Positions 36,052-47,865 of a stretch of 64,000 nucleotides of DNA are shown piece by piece (positions within the stretch are counted from its first letter, which is position 1; every line of letters starts with the position of its first letter). Source of the DNA: Pseudocercospora fijiensis CIRAD86 (Eukaryota; Ascomycota; Dothideomycetes; Mycosphaerellales; Mycosphaerellaceae). Below the pieces are notes generated by a model. It did no database searches. It was not told the origin of the DNA and worked only from the letters and a program-made list of their open reading frames with translations. The stretch is from NCBI RefSeq assembly GCF_000340215.1, contig NW_006921532.1:6414550-6478549 (forward strand), in the 5' to 3' direction. The translations under genes were made by a program, and so were the position numbers.

Positions 36052-39000
36052 ATGCTATAGAAGAAGTTGCCGATAGATGTGTATACGCTATTTCTAAAAC
36101 TTAGACAAGGCGGGGCGACTTTTAACGACCTTATATAGCTCTTCGAGACTTATAACAGCTCAGTCGCACTCCCTACGTCGAAAGGAAGAGAGTAGCTTTC
36201 GCTATACGCTTATTAGCCTAGTTATATCCGTTGTTAGATCGAAATTAGGTATAGGTAATGTATCGCGTACTATTCGCTAGGCCTAGGCTAACCGAGCGAA
36301 AGGCAGTATAAAGCACTCTTAGCCCCTTTAGGCCCTATTATCGAAAACGTTCGGTCCTAGTAGAACCGACGCGAAGCTTAACTTGCCGTTATAGTTCGCG
36401 GCTACGATTTAGACGGACATTCAAAAAAGGGACTATAATTATTATATACCTTTATAGAAGCTTTAAGTCGGTACACTAACGAGCACGTAGCATTAGAACG
36501 AGTACGAATTAGACACCGATAAGTAGGATTTATATAGCTACTAATAACATAATAGGCTAACAACTAAAGTGTTACGTATTCGCGCTCTTACTACTACTAC
36601 TCGAGAGAACGGCAAAGTCCTTAGCATCTAGTTCTCCCTATTAGGTCGTAGCAGAGCCGACGTATAGGAGCTTTAGAAAGGCACAATCTTCCTACTCCGC
36701 CTTAATAAGATCCTATATTATATTACCGGCGAACAGCTTTTGTCTTGTGCCTACCGACCGCCTCCTACGGGTGCTTATAATGCTGTTAGTAAGTATATTA
36801 AGTTATTTGCGAGCTAGACTCGCGGTCCGGTATTAGTAAAGCACGAGTATAAGCAAGATATAAATCTTCTTCGATTACATTAGCTCTTTATACCTCGATT
36901 AAGAGAGTGCTAGGCATAGGCTACTAACAAAGTTATAATAGCTAGCGGTAGAATCTCTCTTACCCGCGTACTATAGCATAGGCTTATAGATAATATTCGT
37001 CTACTAGGAGGTCCTAGGAAGGACTAGGTTACCTGTTTCGATAGTATGCTTACGGGTATATAGAAATAGCCTCTCTACTTAAGCTATATATAATCTATTA
37101 GGTACGTGCTCGACCTCTCTAAACTAATATTGCTAAGTAGTACAACGGGCCTCTTTTAGGCTTACCGCTTACGGCTAGTTGCAGAAGCGTGCTTTATATT
37201 TCCGATCTCTACCTATAGAGTAGTAACTAGAGGTATATTCTTACCTCTATATCTCGCTCCTAGCGTTAACTACTTCTAATACTTAACCTTTTCTACACTT
37301 TTCCTCTCTGCTATAGCACCTAGGAATCGTCGACTAAAAGATACGATCTAACGCTAGCTCCGGGAAGGTGTAAAGACAGCGTTAGAGCTAGTTAGCTCTA
37401 GATTCCTTACGGAAGAAGGAACCTTCGACGAGATAGAGTACGCTAGTGTTCCTTATATCCGAGGTATATACTTCCTTAAGAGGTCTTTACTACTAACATT
37501 TTTTTAGCCCTAGAAGCTAGGAACGTTAATAGCGTTTTTGTTAAAGGACGCCTAGTTGTACCGATCCCTTTATTATATAGAGACCCGCTTCGAGCCTAGT
37601 AGTAGGCGGAAGAGTATACGGATGTCCTAGATATTAAGTACTTACCTTTCGACGTTAAATACTACTCCTTAATACTAGGTAGTCTTAAGGAAATAGATTA
37701 CGCGTACATCAATCCTTCTAAGCATAGGCGGACTAAAAATGCTAGCATATACGTCCTAGTCTTCGAGTCTATTCTAGATTACATTGCTTTAGTTCTAAAA
37801 GGGTTATAGGAATTTAGTACCGACTTTACTTCTAGAATATAACCGTTGCTTAACCGGTGTCCTGCTTAGTGCTACCCCTTTATAGTTTATCTTAATTATC
37901 TTACGGAGGCAGTGTAGCGGCTCCTATAAGCCTAAGAGGGAGCATAGTATATCAATCTAACGACTAGAGTACAACTTACTAGGTTCCTACTAAAACTAAC
38001 GTCTAAGCCTCCGATCTAGCTAATAGAGCATCGAATAAAGAGCTCTTTAAAGCATATACGTAAGACCTGGTTAGCGCTCGTCTACTACGGCTGCAAGGTA
38101 TTTATAAACACTTTGTAGCTATTATAGTATAACTTCCTTCTTACTAAACCCTCTTATTAGTAGGCTCTGCGTATCGAGTTCAAACTAACTAATTATCTCG
38201 AGAAGGACAAACGCTCGCTATTTGCTATAGGTAGGTAGTAGTATATCCTTATTATAAAGCTACGAAAGAACAAAGGATATTATTGCTTCTTAAGGTACGA
38301 GGTTAATAAGGTTTGCTTTTCTATATTAGCGAGTTGAGATTATAGCTAAATTATTATAGCGCTAGGCCGAGCACGATCGAGTCGACAAGGATATCCTAAA
38401 GAGATACTAGTTCTCGGCAGACGAAGCTAGCGTAGTAGATATAGTAAAGAACATTTTTAACGATACTACGTTTACTAGGGCTATAATAGCAGTAGACGAC
38501 ATCGTTAAAACCCCGCTATTAGAGGACTCTTTCGAAGTTATAGTAAGCTCTAGCTCCGATCGGATTAAAGACCTCCGAGCATTATCTAGTAGTAAAGAGC
38601 TTAGGGCGGAAGCACGTCGAGTGCATTATATTAAGACCTTGCCCTAGCTATATTATATAATTAATCGCATCTTTTGCGACCGCAGCTATTACTTAGTCTT
38701 CCTGCCTCTCGATATCGGTTATCCTCTGCCGAACTATATAGCCGTATCTTACGTCTAGACAGCGGAGGACGTTAAGCTTTTTAAGGAGTAGGGTATTCTG
38801 CTAATAGTAGCTTACGGTATTAGCCTACACGACCGCTAGGTATTAGTTTTCGATCTAATAGACATATCCGTTAGAGCTAAAGGAGCAAATATATATCCGT
38901 TATACGTTAGGCAAGCGTACTAGCTATATCCGGCGACGCTATAGAAGTTCCTCTACCTAGGAAGTTAATTTAAGTCAAGCCTAATCGAGCGCTTAACACT

Positions 39001-39900
39001 CTTATACTCGTATCTGTTTCTGCTATCCGAGGCGACTAGAATCTATAAGTTTAGTAGCAAACCTACTTGTATAGCTACGCCGGCGGATTAGGGTAAACGA
39101 TACTAGATTAAGGACACTATATAATATAAGAACGCGCTTCCGGAACCAAAATTTGTAAAGAACGTAACGTAGGTCTTCCTACTAAAGTAAGGCTCTAGCT
39201 TTATATACGATAATCGCATTAATCCTCTCCGCTATATTTTCCCTCTAGAGAAAATTTGCGAGCTTATTAATAAGTTAATAATAGGCGGTAACTAAGAGAG
39301 CCTAAATGCGTAGAATCCTTAGAGTAATATACCTAGCTTATCTATTGTTAAGGGGGATTATCGTACTACGATAACGAATATTTACTAAGCTGCCTAGGAC
39401 TATACTCGTAAGTATTAGACATTAAATTAAAGAGGCGTAGCTTATATTTAGTATAGTAGTTCGTAGGCCTATAAAGAAAGGTAGGAACGCGCGAGACAGC
39501 GACGTCGACGATAATAATAACGATAATAACTATAGCGATAGAGGCGATATTTAAGATGTTTATAGAAACGCACCTAAGTGCTCCCTTAATATCCGCGCGC
39601 TCTAGCCTGTCTTCGCTATTAAAAAGAGCAAGAATACTATAAGTGTAACTACTAATACGACGTCTAGAGATATAGGCGCTACTATCGAGGACTGCTACTA
39701 TGTCTTATATGCCTACGTAAAACTAGAACATTGCGCTAGGTAAGACAACCTTATATAAGAAGCATTAAGATTCAAAATATAGCTCTAGGAATGCTTCCTT
39801 CATTTCTATACTACTCTTATAGCCTCCTTAGACTTAGTAGCGCCTTCGAATGAAGGTACTAAAGCCTAAATGCCTCTACGTTAAGATTACCTCCTTCCTA
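36052..39900 (+). pseudogene. RIP-degenerate long reading frame, unknown protein
   Basis: The relic starts at an ATG at 36,052. Plus-strand frames can be followed to about 39,900, with a frame change near 36,500 and probably another near 37,650-37,900. The second segment (36,563-37,640) is the clearest: more than 330 codons broken only by RIP-type stops, including GPVLVKHEYKQDINLLRLH near 36,830. A later segment (38,340-39,850) includes YLVFLPLDIGYPLPNYIAVS near 38,690 and ends in a strongly basic Arg/Gln-rich tail near 39,460-39,560. I do not recognise the family. The basic tail suggests nucleic-acid binding, which is only an inference. Frame changes may mark introns or indels. Confidence 0.5.
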
Positions 39901-39999
39901 GCTACTTCGTTTCTACTTAGGATCGGAAACTTCGCTAGCTAACCGATAATATATAACCGGAAGCCTAACAAGTAGCAGATCGTATAGCCGAGCTATAGG

Positions 40000-42930
40000 C
40001 AAACGTTAATCGTAAGTACGAGACTTACTAGCCTAGTCCTAACTCTACTAAATCCTCGAGACAACTTCGATCGCAGAATAGGCTTAAACCCTAAATTTAT
40101 AAGCAAGAAAATGCTCGAGCGTAGTAAGCCCTAGGGCGATAGTAGTTATATGTTTAAGACGGTACGAAGTAGCCTACTAAAGTCTATAGCTTTATTATTT
40201 ATTTAAAAAGACATTAAGACTCTCGAGAAGATAGATCTAACCTCCGTACCTATTCTAAAAGATAATATTGTCGACGTATTAAGTAAGTATTCCCTTACAA
40301 TCTCGAAGGAATTAGATTAACCTTAATTAGGTTCATTTAGATCGATTATGACTAATGCATATACTAATGCTAATTCACCGCTACTAGCTATAGAGCACTT
40401 AGACCGTATAGAAGGAATTTAGTCATCGCCGAAACTAATATTAACGCTAAATACGCTAATAACTATATCTACCGCGCCGTAGCTTTAAATAGGAGATAAG
40501 AGAAAGCGAGACATGTCTACTAGATCTAACTAAGGTCCCGAGAAGACTTTAAAGAAATATTTCGTAATTACTAAGGTAGATCGTTAAGAATAAGGCAGAT
40601 AGCAACTTCCTATATATAATAATAAGTGCCTCCGCCTTTATACGGCTACCCGTTATTAAGCCTACTTCCGCGTTTGTATTATACTAAATCGTTCTATAAC
40701 GATACCTCCCTTCTTAACTATTATTAACTAATAGTATAAAATGTTAGAACTATTAAAGCCTATCGAACGAATCATTTTTAGCGGGAAGGGGCCTTTGTTC
40801 GAAGGCGATCTTGCTTCGGTATCGAAATATAGTCCTTTCTTTATTCGCGCCTTTAAGTTCGGCCTCGCTAATGCGGGAATAGACTATACGTTAGCCTACC
40901 CGACTTCCGATAGCCTCGCAGGCCGGTTTTAGAATATTAAATATAGATAATACGATAGTATAGCGAGCGAAATACTCTTAGTAGACTTTAAAGGTACCGT
41001 TAACGCAGATTAGCCGCTCTTAACCTGCGTGTCTTAAAGACGTCGTATTACCGTATATATTACAGTCTATACTAGGAACACTTAGATAGTCGACGTTATA
41101 CCGAACTACCTCTAGGATCCGTACGCCTTTTATAAAGATAGCTATATCGATAAGAGCGATTATAGACCTGTCTTATTCGCCTTTATAGGCACTTCTCGAC
41201 TGCTAGTAGTAGTGTATAGTATATTGAGCTCGTCTAGCACACTATATAGGATGCCGATTAGGCTTCTACCTAAAGCTATTAATCGCCTTCGAGCATACGT
41301 ACGAGGCGAGCGCATCTATTAGAACCTATTTACCCTCGTAGAATTCCCGGATTAGCATCCTATAAAGGCCTAAAATACTAAGTACCTTAAACCTTTAGAG
41401 CTAGGACATCGCTCGTTATTTAAGGCGATAATAGCTATCTATTAGGCTATAACGCTTTCTAGGCTATTATATTACGACTTCGTAGGCCTTTAGCCTCGAC
41501 TCGCCGATTTTAAGCTAATTAATGCTCGAGATCGGTAATAGCTAATCTAGTACAAACTTAAGGCACAGCTTTAGGCTCTACTTCGGATATGTCGCTTAAG
41601 AACGTAAAAATCGCGCGATTATATAGACCTAGATAGCGCTATTATTTTTCTATATATAAGAGGTAGGTAACGCTATACTTTTAGGCTTGCCGGATACTAA
41701 CTAGGCTCCTAGATTTAACTTCTTCTAGTATTAGATAGAGTTCTCGCAGTTTCCGAACCTATACCCTCGAGTCGAGTTTTTCTTTCTACTAGAAAGAATT
41801 ATACCTAATTAGTTTTATAAGTCGGATGCGAAAGAGGCGGACTTCGACCTTATAGTATTCCTTAAAGCTAAGAGTAAGAATACTAATAAGGAAGGAAGGC
41901 AAGGTTACAAAGTTTATATAGATAAAGACGGTAAGTAGGTCGACTACGTAGTCGATATTATTTCCGAGAACCTACAGCCTCGGAAGGCAGGAGGAAGACC
42001 TATACGCATTTCTAAGGACGAGGCTTCTATAGACGATAAACTTAAGAACTAGCCGGCGATAGCATCTTCCGCGGCTATTAATAGCGGCATTAGTTACTAC
42101 CGCTAGATAATAGACTATAAATACAGACAAGCCTTTAAGGAGTTAATAACTTGCTATGCACTAAGGTAAATGCTATAGAACACCGACTTATTATTACAAC
42201 TAATCGTAATTAGGCGGTATAGTCTACTCGTTACGTTAGTACGAAACTATCCCTTCGGAGATTTTAGCTACTACTAGTATCGATAGATAGCTATAGAGTA
42301 GGAAGCATTCCTTAAATACGGCATCCCTCCTCTAGTACTCTACGATCTTCTACCTTAATTAAGGCTATAGTATATATACTTCTATACCCGTAACGTAGAA
42401 TGCTTATACGCTAGTCTAATGCTTTCGTATCCCGAATACCGGCGACTAGACTCTACTAACGAGTGCCGCTTAGTAGCCTAGGACCTTAGTAGTGCTAATG
42501 CTATTTAAAGGCCTCTACCTCTAGCTTTAATACCTTCCGAGGATATTAAGCCTACGTAGGATTAGCGCTCTTCCTTTAAGGTAAATAAGGATCGTAAAGC
42601 AGAGTAGTAGGTACTGCTAACCCTAACGCTTAGTGTATTGCTTAATAGTCGACTAAGCGCTAGTAAATATACTATCGGTAGATTAAGTAGCGGAGCTCTC
42701 GTATATACTAAAGATACTTAGATCCTCCTACTTAGTTTTCTCGATCGCTTCGTAGGTCTTAAGAGTGTCGAATATCCTACTAACTCTAGCATATTTCGAT
42801 TACCTTCTTCCTATCGTTATACTATTTATAGCATTAACTAACGCCTCGTAGATAAGTATACTAGAAAGGGCTTTCTAGAGAACTATAATAGTAGTAATAA
42901 CTAAGGTAGCTAGCTAAGAAGTACTTAAAA
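40000..42930 (+). pseudogene. RIP-degenerate long reading frame, unknown protein (about 950 codons)
   Basis: A single plus-strand frame can be followed almost continuously, interrupted by RIP-type stops only. The segment 40,741-40,932 is still open (MLELLKPIERIIFSGKGPLF...). Other recognisable stretches are KFISKKMLERSKP near 40,100, VEFFFLLERIIPNQFYK near 41,775-41,825 and a long helical region at 42,070-42,330. It stops near 42,930, close to the end of the RIP island. I recognise no domain. It shares orientation with the relic at 36.05-39.9 kb and may belong to the same element. Confidence 0.5.
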
Positions 42931-43125
42931 ACTTAATATAGGGCAAAACAATGTTTCTAAAAAATGCTCTAAAATAACTATATAAATTAATGTTTTAGAT
43001 ATCTTAGAATACATACCCTACGCTAGGTCTTATAGTTTCCTTCTCTTATAACTAGTAGTTTTAGTGCTTGTTTAAAGATTAGCAGAGGATATACTAGACG
43101 GAGATAGCCTCTTCTTACCCTAACC

Positions 43126-44453
43126 CAGAGTAACTCCGGAGTGACCATAACGGGAATACCCGAGCGAAATTACGCTCATATATAAACCTTGGCCAAGAGG
43201 ACAAGCTCCGGATGCCTCGGCTTTGGTCTGGAGTTTCTTGATCATCGTTGGCATGGTCGGGCTTAGAAAAGGCTGACGTGTCTCAGCAAGCTACTATATG
43301 ACTCAGCACACATCGAGAAGCACGCCAAAGCTCTTGGGACACGAAGAAATGCAAAATAATCGATCAGCTCAATTCATTTTAGAGTTGTGTGGCCCTGCCT
43401 GCTCGATACGGGGCTTGAAGCGAGGTCTTGGCGGCGGCGGTTGACAGCATGTCTTCCTACTGTCTCGAACAACTTCTCAGAAAATTATGTTGAGGAGCAT
43501 TGAATCAGGAGTAACTCAAGGGCAAGCTTCTTGATCAGCACTTAATGACAGCTTTACAGTCCTGTCCGATAGGGCATGGTGTTCGCCTTCAAGTTGCTGC
43601 TGGACACTACTCAGAATCGATTTGTCTATACACATACTCATACTGACTACAGCCGAGATTCTCATTACAATCACAAGGCAATCGATCGAGATCATCATTC
43701 TCTCAAGTCATCGGAGGCGACTTCATACAGCGAATCAAATGCTAGTCTCCAGTCAGACCCTCCGCGTAGGCAGCTTGCTGGCGCCTCCGCAGAGCTCGCT
43801 CTTCCTACTGTATACTATACCACATTGAGAAGACCCGAGATCGGAAACGTGGCTAATCAGATGAAGGAAGTCACTACACATACACGAGCTTCAAGCGATG
43901 CAGCCTGAGAAGGAGGCAGACAAATGCCAAATTTGCAAGTGGACTACATCAAAAGCATTCAGGGAAGATGAGACCTGAGCAAGGACCCTAAGAAAGCCTC
44001 TGAACCAAAACCATACATTCATTCGGTTCTTCAAGCTGCCTTTCAGAGACCTAGCGAATTATTTTCGAATCCAAGCATCTTCGCCTTGTGGTATCGCCAA
44101 CGCAGCTTGGTGATGCTCTTCAGTCGTGAAAGACAATGCCCTTGTCATCCTTTGACAAGACTTGGGCTTGGGTAAGGGCGAATGCAATGCAATGGTTTTC
44201 GAGAGAACCATCATTGTGAGCTCGATGTCCTTTGTCCCCGAGACAAAGATTTGAATCGATGAGGATGCAGCGTGAGAATATTAAAACCTCAGGATGTGAT
44301 CGTCTCTTGCTTCCTGAGATTCACTACCTTAACGCAGTAGTACACCGCTTTCTCTGGCAGAAAGCTCCCACTACCAATACCAGTTTTCAGAACTCGCGAC
44401 GCTACCGAAACACTCTCAGTAGCATCCCATCGACCATCACAACACCAGTTACC
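43126..44453. other. Unmutated intergenic region and promoter
   Basis: Normal CA/TG content returns abruptly at about 43,125, just before a ccctaaccc phrase. I see no convincing gene. The open frame at 43,576-43,908 is rich in Ser/Thr/His and ends without a family signature. The right end contains the promoter and leader of the gene starting at 44,454, including CT-rich and CA-rich stretches before the ATG. Confidence 0.6.
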
Positions 44454-45920
44454 ATGAACGCCCTTTCTGATCTCCTCGGATCCATGGGCATGTCCGGACA
44501 GCAAAGTCAGTCCAACAGCCAGCAAGATGGCCCTCAGTCACAGCCATCTGACGGCATCATGACCTATCCGCGTCGTCTACCGCACCACGAACTGTGGTTC
44601 AAATGCCCTGACCTTGACCTCCTACCAAACAGCGATTTTTTCGAGGACGTCTGGCTCCCAGACCCAGAAAACATCGACCACAGACCGACACCAGATCTCC
44701 AAGACTTTCAAATGTACGAGTTTGACACCGACTGCTTCCACATCATGCAGCCTGATCTTCCGAACGTCGACCTAAGCCATTGCCATCACCCAGAGGCAAT
44801 CGAGCTTTTCAACCACATCGATTCTCTCGCCAGCAACGTTGGCAAGACCAACATCTCCGCCATTCGCCATGTCTTAGATCTGGAATTCAAGTATCGAATC
44901 AGACTCGAGACGCACAGCGATGGCGAAACCATGACCAGACAGACTGACATTAGTCTCGCGGCGATGAAAGAACTGCTGTCGATCAATCGACCTTGGGTAC
45001 AGCTATTCGGCGACTCTCTCTACCGTAAGTCTGCACACTCTTACCTCGCCGGGGCAACCAACCTCCTCGGAGGAGACATTGTGCTCGCCGGCCAAGACGA
45101 AGAATACTGCGCAGAGCGTTGGGCAACCAGAGAGCCACGAACCGCCAGCAAGCTTGTCAAACGCCTTCTCGTTGCAAGCGACAGCGACATCGCTCGCCTG
45201 GACAACTTTGCCAACGGCAACTGCCAAGTCAAACTGCCGTGCGATCATGTCGTCGACATGACACGCGAAGAGTACCTCCACACGGATGAAAATGCCTGGC
45301 TCAACATGGCCTGCAACTCTTGCGGTAAGCGCGTCCTCGAAGCTGACGACATTGCAGAGCATGCCATGATCGAGAAGCTAGCCCAGTACGAAGATCTGAT
45401 CGACGGTCAAGCCGACTGGGAAGACCTAGACTACCCAGTCCGAGAAGCACCACCTCAGCGCTTTTACAGCGAGGTCATCTCAGCCGGTCTCTTCACAGCT
45501 GGACGAAGCTTCGAAGCACCAGAGATCGTTGTCCCCAAGCTTCTGCAGCCCGTCAACTTCGAAGAGACATCGACTGCAATCAGCGCTCTTCAAGCATGGC
45601 TCTCGCAGCAAGAGAAGGTCATCTTTACAACGCCGCAAGAGCTTCGACAAGCAATGGCAGTCATTGTCAAAGGTGCCTTGCGAAGCACTTGTGTTCCTCC
45701 GGACGTGCCATTCGTGCCAACACCGCCGGGCTGGTCTCGCTTCTTGGACATGTGGCTCGATCGAACGGTCAACTTCCTTGTCGATCGTCGCTGTACCGTA
45801 GGCTACGAAGAACACCAGGGCGTTCACTTTCACGGCCAGAGCATTTGCTGGGGCGATCCTGCGGCAGAGTCTATTCAGCGCAACAAGATGATCGATGATC
45901 TTGCCAATATGACTTTTTAA
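44454..45920 (+). CDS. Hypothetical protein with degenerate RING-like Cys/His cluster
   Basis: A single exon of 488 residues if started at the ATG at 44,454. The frame is open upstream to 44,232, but 44,454 has a good context (ttaccATGa) and the upstream residues look untranslated. The N-terminus is short, Gln/Ser-rich and disordered (about residues 1-40). The middle is acidic. Residues 262-291 carry LPCDH, then CNSCGK (Cys263, His265, Cys287, Cys290), resembling a degenerate RING or treble-clef site. A Trp-rich C-terminal part follows. I cannot name a family with certainty; filamentous fungi have many such lineage-specific proteins. If the cluster binds zinc, a role in protein binding or ubiquitin transfer is possible but unproven. 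It is the first intact gene beside the repeat island. Confidence 0.8.
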   Translation: MNALSDLLGSMGMSGQQSQSNSQQDGPQSQPSDGIMTYPRRLPHHELWFKCPDLDLLPNSDFFEDVWLPDPENIDHRPTPDLQDFQMYEFDTDCFHIMQPDLPNVDLSHCHHPEAIELFNHIDSLASNVGKTNISAIRHVLDLEFKYRIRLETHSDGETMTRQTDISLAAMKELLSINRPWVQLFGDSLYRKSAHSYLAGATNLLGGDIVLAGQDEEYCAERWATREPRTASKLVKRLLVASDSDIARLDNFANGNCQVKLPCDHVVDMTREEYLHTDENAWLNMACNSCGKRVLEADDIAEHAMIEKLAQYEDLIDGQADWEDLDYPVREAPPQRFYSEVISAGLFTAGRSFEAPEIVVPKLLQPVNFEETSTAISALQAWLSQQEKVIFTTPQELRQAMAVIVKGALRSTCVPPDVPFVPTPPGWSRFLDMWLDRTVNFLVDRRCTVGYEEHQGVHFHGQSICWGDPAAESIQRNKMIDDLANMTF

Positions 45921-46880
45921 TGCTGGTAGCAGATGACCTGGTAGTCGATCTTGCGGGCATGATGTTCAAAATTGTTGATCTGGTCAGGGTCTGATATCGC
46001 GATACAAGGTGAGTCTGTTTCGATACATTAGCGCATAGTGAAACTCCTTCTTTTAACCTCATGCATTTCAACCTTTCAATTCTCTCTCTATACGTTTCCA
46101 AACGCTAATCTCAACAAGAGAAATCTTATACAAAGTTTGCGCACTCTCCTTGAAGTCTGACTACTGAATATTAGCAACACAGCAGGCTGGAACTCAGTAC
46201 ATCCGCCTTTCGTATAATAATCGATCCTACCATTGCCAGCCAGGCTGGAAGAACATCATCCATGCCGAACAATAGACGAACCCACGAATAGCTTTCGCGT
46301 ACGGAAGCGAGTGTGAGTGAGTCAACTTACTGATAAGCCCGGCACTAAGACCTATCAGAAGCGAAAGAAACATTCATAGAACGACGAATTACCACGGGCA
46401 ACCAGGGACGGGAGATTCTCATGTCTTCATGGTGACCAGGCGTCCTATATGGACGGGAACCGCACCGCGCTGTTTTGATGCTTGTTATAGAGCCAGGATC
46501 AATGGAATTCATGTCAGGTGGCTGGACTGGATATGCGCCTGTCGAGCTCATAGTGAGGCCGTTGTTACTTGATTGAGAATCTGGCCACTCAGAATGGCTC
46601 TGAACCATTTTCGATTTTTGTGAGGCTCTCAGGTGAAAGGTGCGCAGCGTAGCGTTGACGGAGAAGTTTCTGTTGTCCTTGTGTACTATGCGTGCGAGGC
46701 TGTCAGTTCCTCCTCATTGGACGTCCATGAGGTCTCCTTGCTTCGGGTCGCCTGGAACAGCGCCTAGAAAATTTACAGTCATGCATTGTCGAGGTCTCGC
46801 GATTATTCTGTTGATCGGCCTGGTATCTTCATGCATCGTCGATATTGCTGCAACGTCATTGAGCATTTTTTTGGCATCAA
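45921..46880. other. Convergent intergenic region
   Basis: About 960 bp between the 3' ends of the gene on the left (plus) and the SDR gene on the right (minus). Short open frames occur on both strands (for example 46,345-46,608 minus) but show no motif. I take it as two 3' untranslated regions plus spacer. Confidence 0.55.
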
Positions 46881-47865
46881 TTACAGCTTATTAGGAAATA
46901 GCGGTGCCTTCCTGCCACCTCTGAACAGGTCAAGCATCTCTTTGCCCATCCATTGCTGCCGACTCTTGGCTATGCCGCCTTCCAATTCCTGCATCCTGTT
47001 TGCTTGTATCAGGACGCCAGAACCGTTAGCTTTCATCCCTTGGCCCATAAGATTTGCGACTGTTAGCCCAATGGTCTCTGCAGTGTTGATCGGAACACCT
47101 CTCCCAGACATGTCTTTGGCCCAATCCTCCAGACTCTGACCTTCCCGGCGTCCGAGAATGATCGGGGTGAGAGTAATGCCAGGGGCGATGACAGAGATGG
47201 CAATACCGTTCTTTGCACAATCGCCTTTCAGCGCACGGAGATAGCCAACGACGCCATGTTTGGCAGCGGAGTAGAGTGGCGCGCCGGCAGAGGCAAGGTA
47301 GCCTGCTAGTGAAGCAGTCATGACAATGCTGCCACCTTTGCCTTTCTTCGAACCCTTGCCATCGTTTCGTAAATGGTACATGGCAAGCTTGAGACTATCT
47401 CCAACCGCGCGAATGTCCACGTCTATTGTAGCTCGAACAGGTTCCTGAAGCTGGCCATTCTTGTCGTAGACATCCGTCCAGATCTGTTCGCCGACTTCTG
47501 CAAGCCCTGCGTTCACAAAGACGTGATCGATGCCGCCAAACTTTGATGCCGCAGCGGCGAAAGCAGCTCGTTGTGATGCCCAGGACAGCACATCACATTG
47601 CACGTAGAGAAATCTTGGCGAGTTTGCAAGCTCACGGGCGTCAGGCGGATTGGGGTTTATGTCTACAGCCACGACATTGTTATTATATTCCGGCTTGTGC
47701 AGATAAAGACCAGTCGCCAGACCAATGCCACTGGATATATTGTCAGCTTCGGGATCGACATGGATTCCAGCCATATACCTGCCTTCGCCCGCCGGTGATC
47801 AATATCGTGCTATTCCTGGGTGGGTTCGCGGTCGCTTCGGACAAAGTGTAAACTGGAGATGCCAT
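46881..47865 (-). CDS. Short-chain dehydrogenase/reductase (two exons, GC-AG intron)
   Basis: The CDS is the complement of 47,865-47,783 joined to 47,730-46,881, giving 310 residues. Exon 1 gives MASPVYTLSE...ILITGGR and exon 2 continues SGIGLATG, forming the nucleotide-binding motif TGGRSGIG (residues 24-31). The frame closes only if the 52-nt intron 47,782-47,731 starts with GC (AG/GCAGGT) and ends CAG; a CTGAC branch site is present. Asp51 after strand 2 suggests NAD(H). NAG is at 101-103, the catalytic Ser168, and YSAAK with Tyr181 and Lys185. It is an oxidoreductase of the classical SDR fold with unknown substrate. No targeting signal is visible. The gene shares a 1.1-kb divergent promoter with the ubiquitin hydrolase gene. 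Confidence 0.9.
47731..47782 (-). other. Predicted 52-nt GC-AG intron of the SDR gene
   Basis: On the minus strand the sequence is AG/GCAGGTATATGG ... GCTGACAA ... ATCCAG/TGG. Using the GT four bases further in would put the SGIG motif out of frame. With the GC donor, the glycine-rich SDR motif is restored exactly. Confidence 0.75.

Larger units (their letters stand above)
1..43125. other. RIP-mutated repeat island (overview)
   Basis: Composition shows this directly. In a 240-bp sample (13,501-13,740) I count by eye 3 CA, 2 TG and 20 CG, with very many TA. That is what repeat-induced point mutation acting on CpA of both strands leaves behind. Recognisable protein frames (LINE, gypsy, pogo) run for hundreds of codons interrupted mostly by TAG or TAA at places where Gln or Trp is expected. 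The island starts before the window and stops abruptly near 43,125. No gene in it is expected to be functional. Individual relics are listed separately. Confidence 0.93.

Noticed and set aside
31990..43000. Starship-type giant element with a tyrosine-recombinase captain
   Set aside because: I looked for a conserved Arg...His-x-x-Arg...Tyr arrangement or a DUF3435-like text in the relics and could not support it, so I leave the element unclassified.
43576..43908. 110-codon open frame just outside the island
   Set aside because: Low-complexity His/Thr/Ser text, no family signature; a second frame is open over the same bases.
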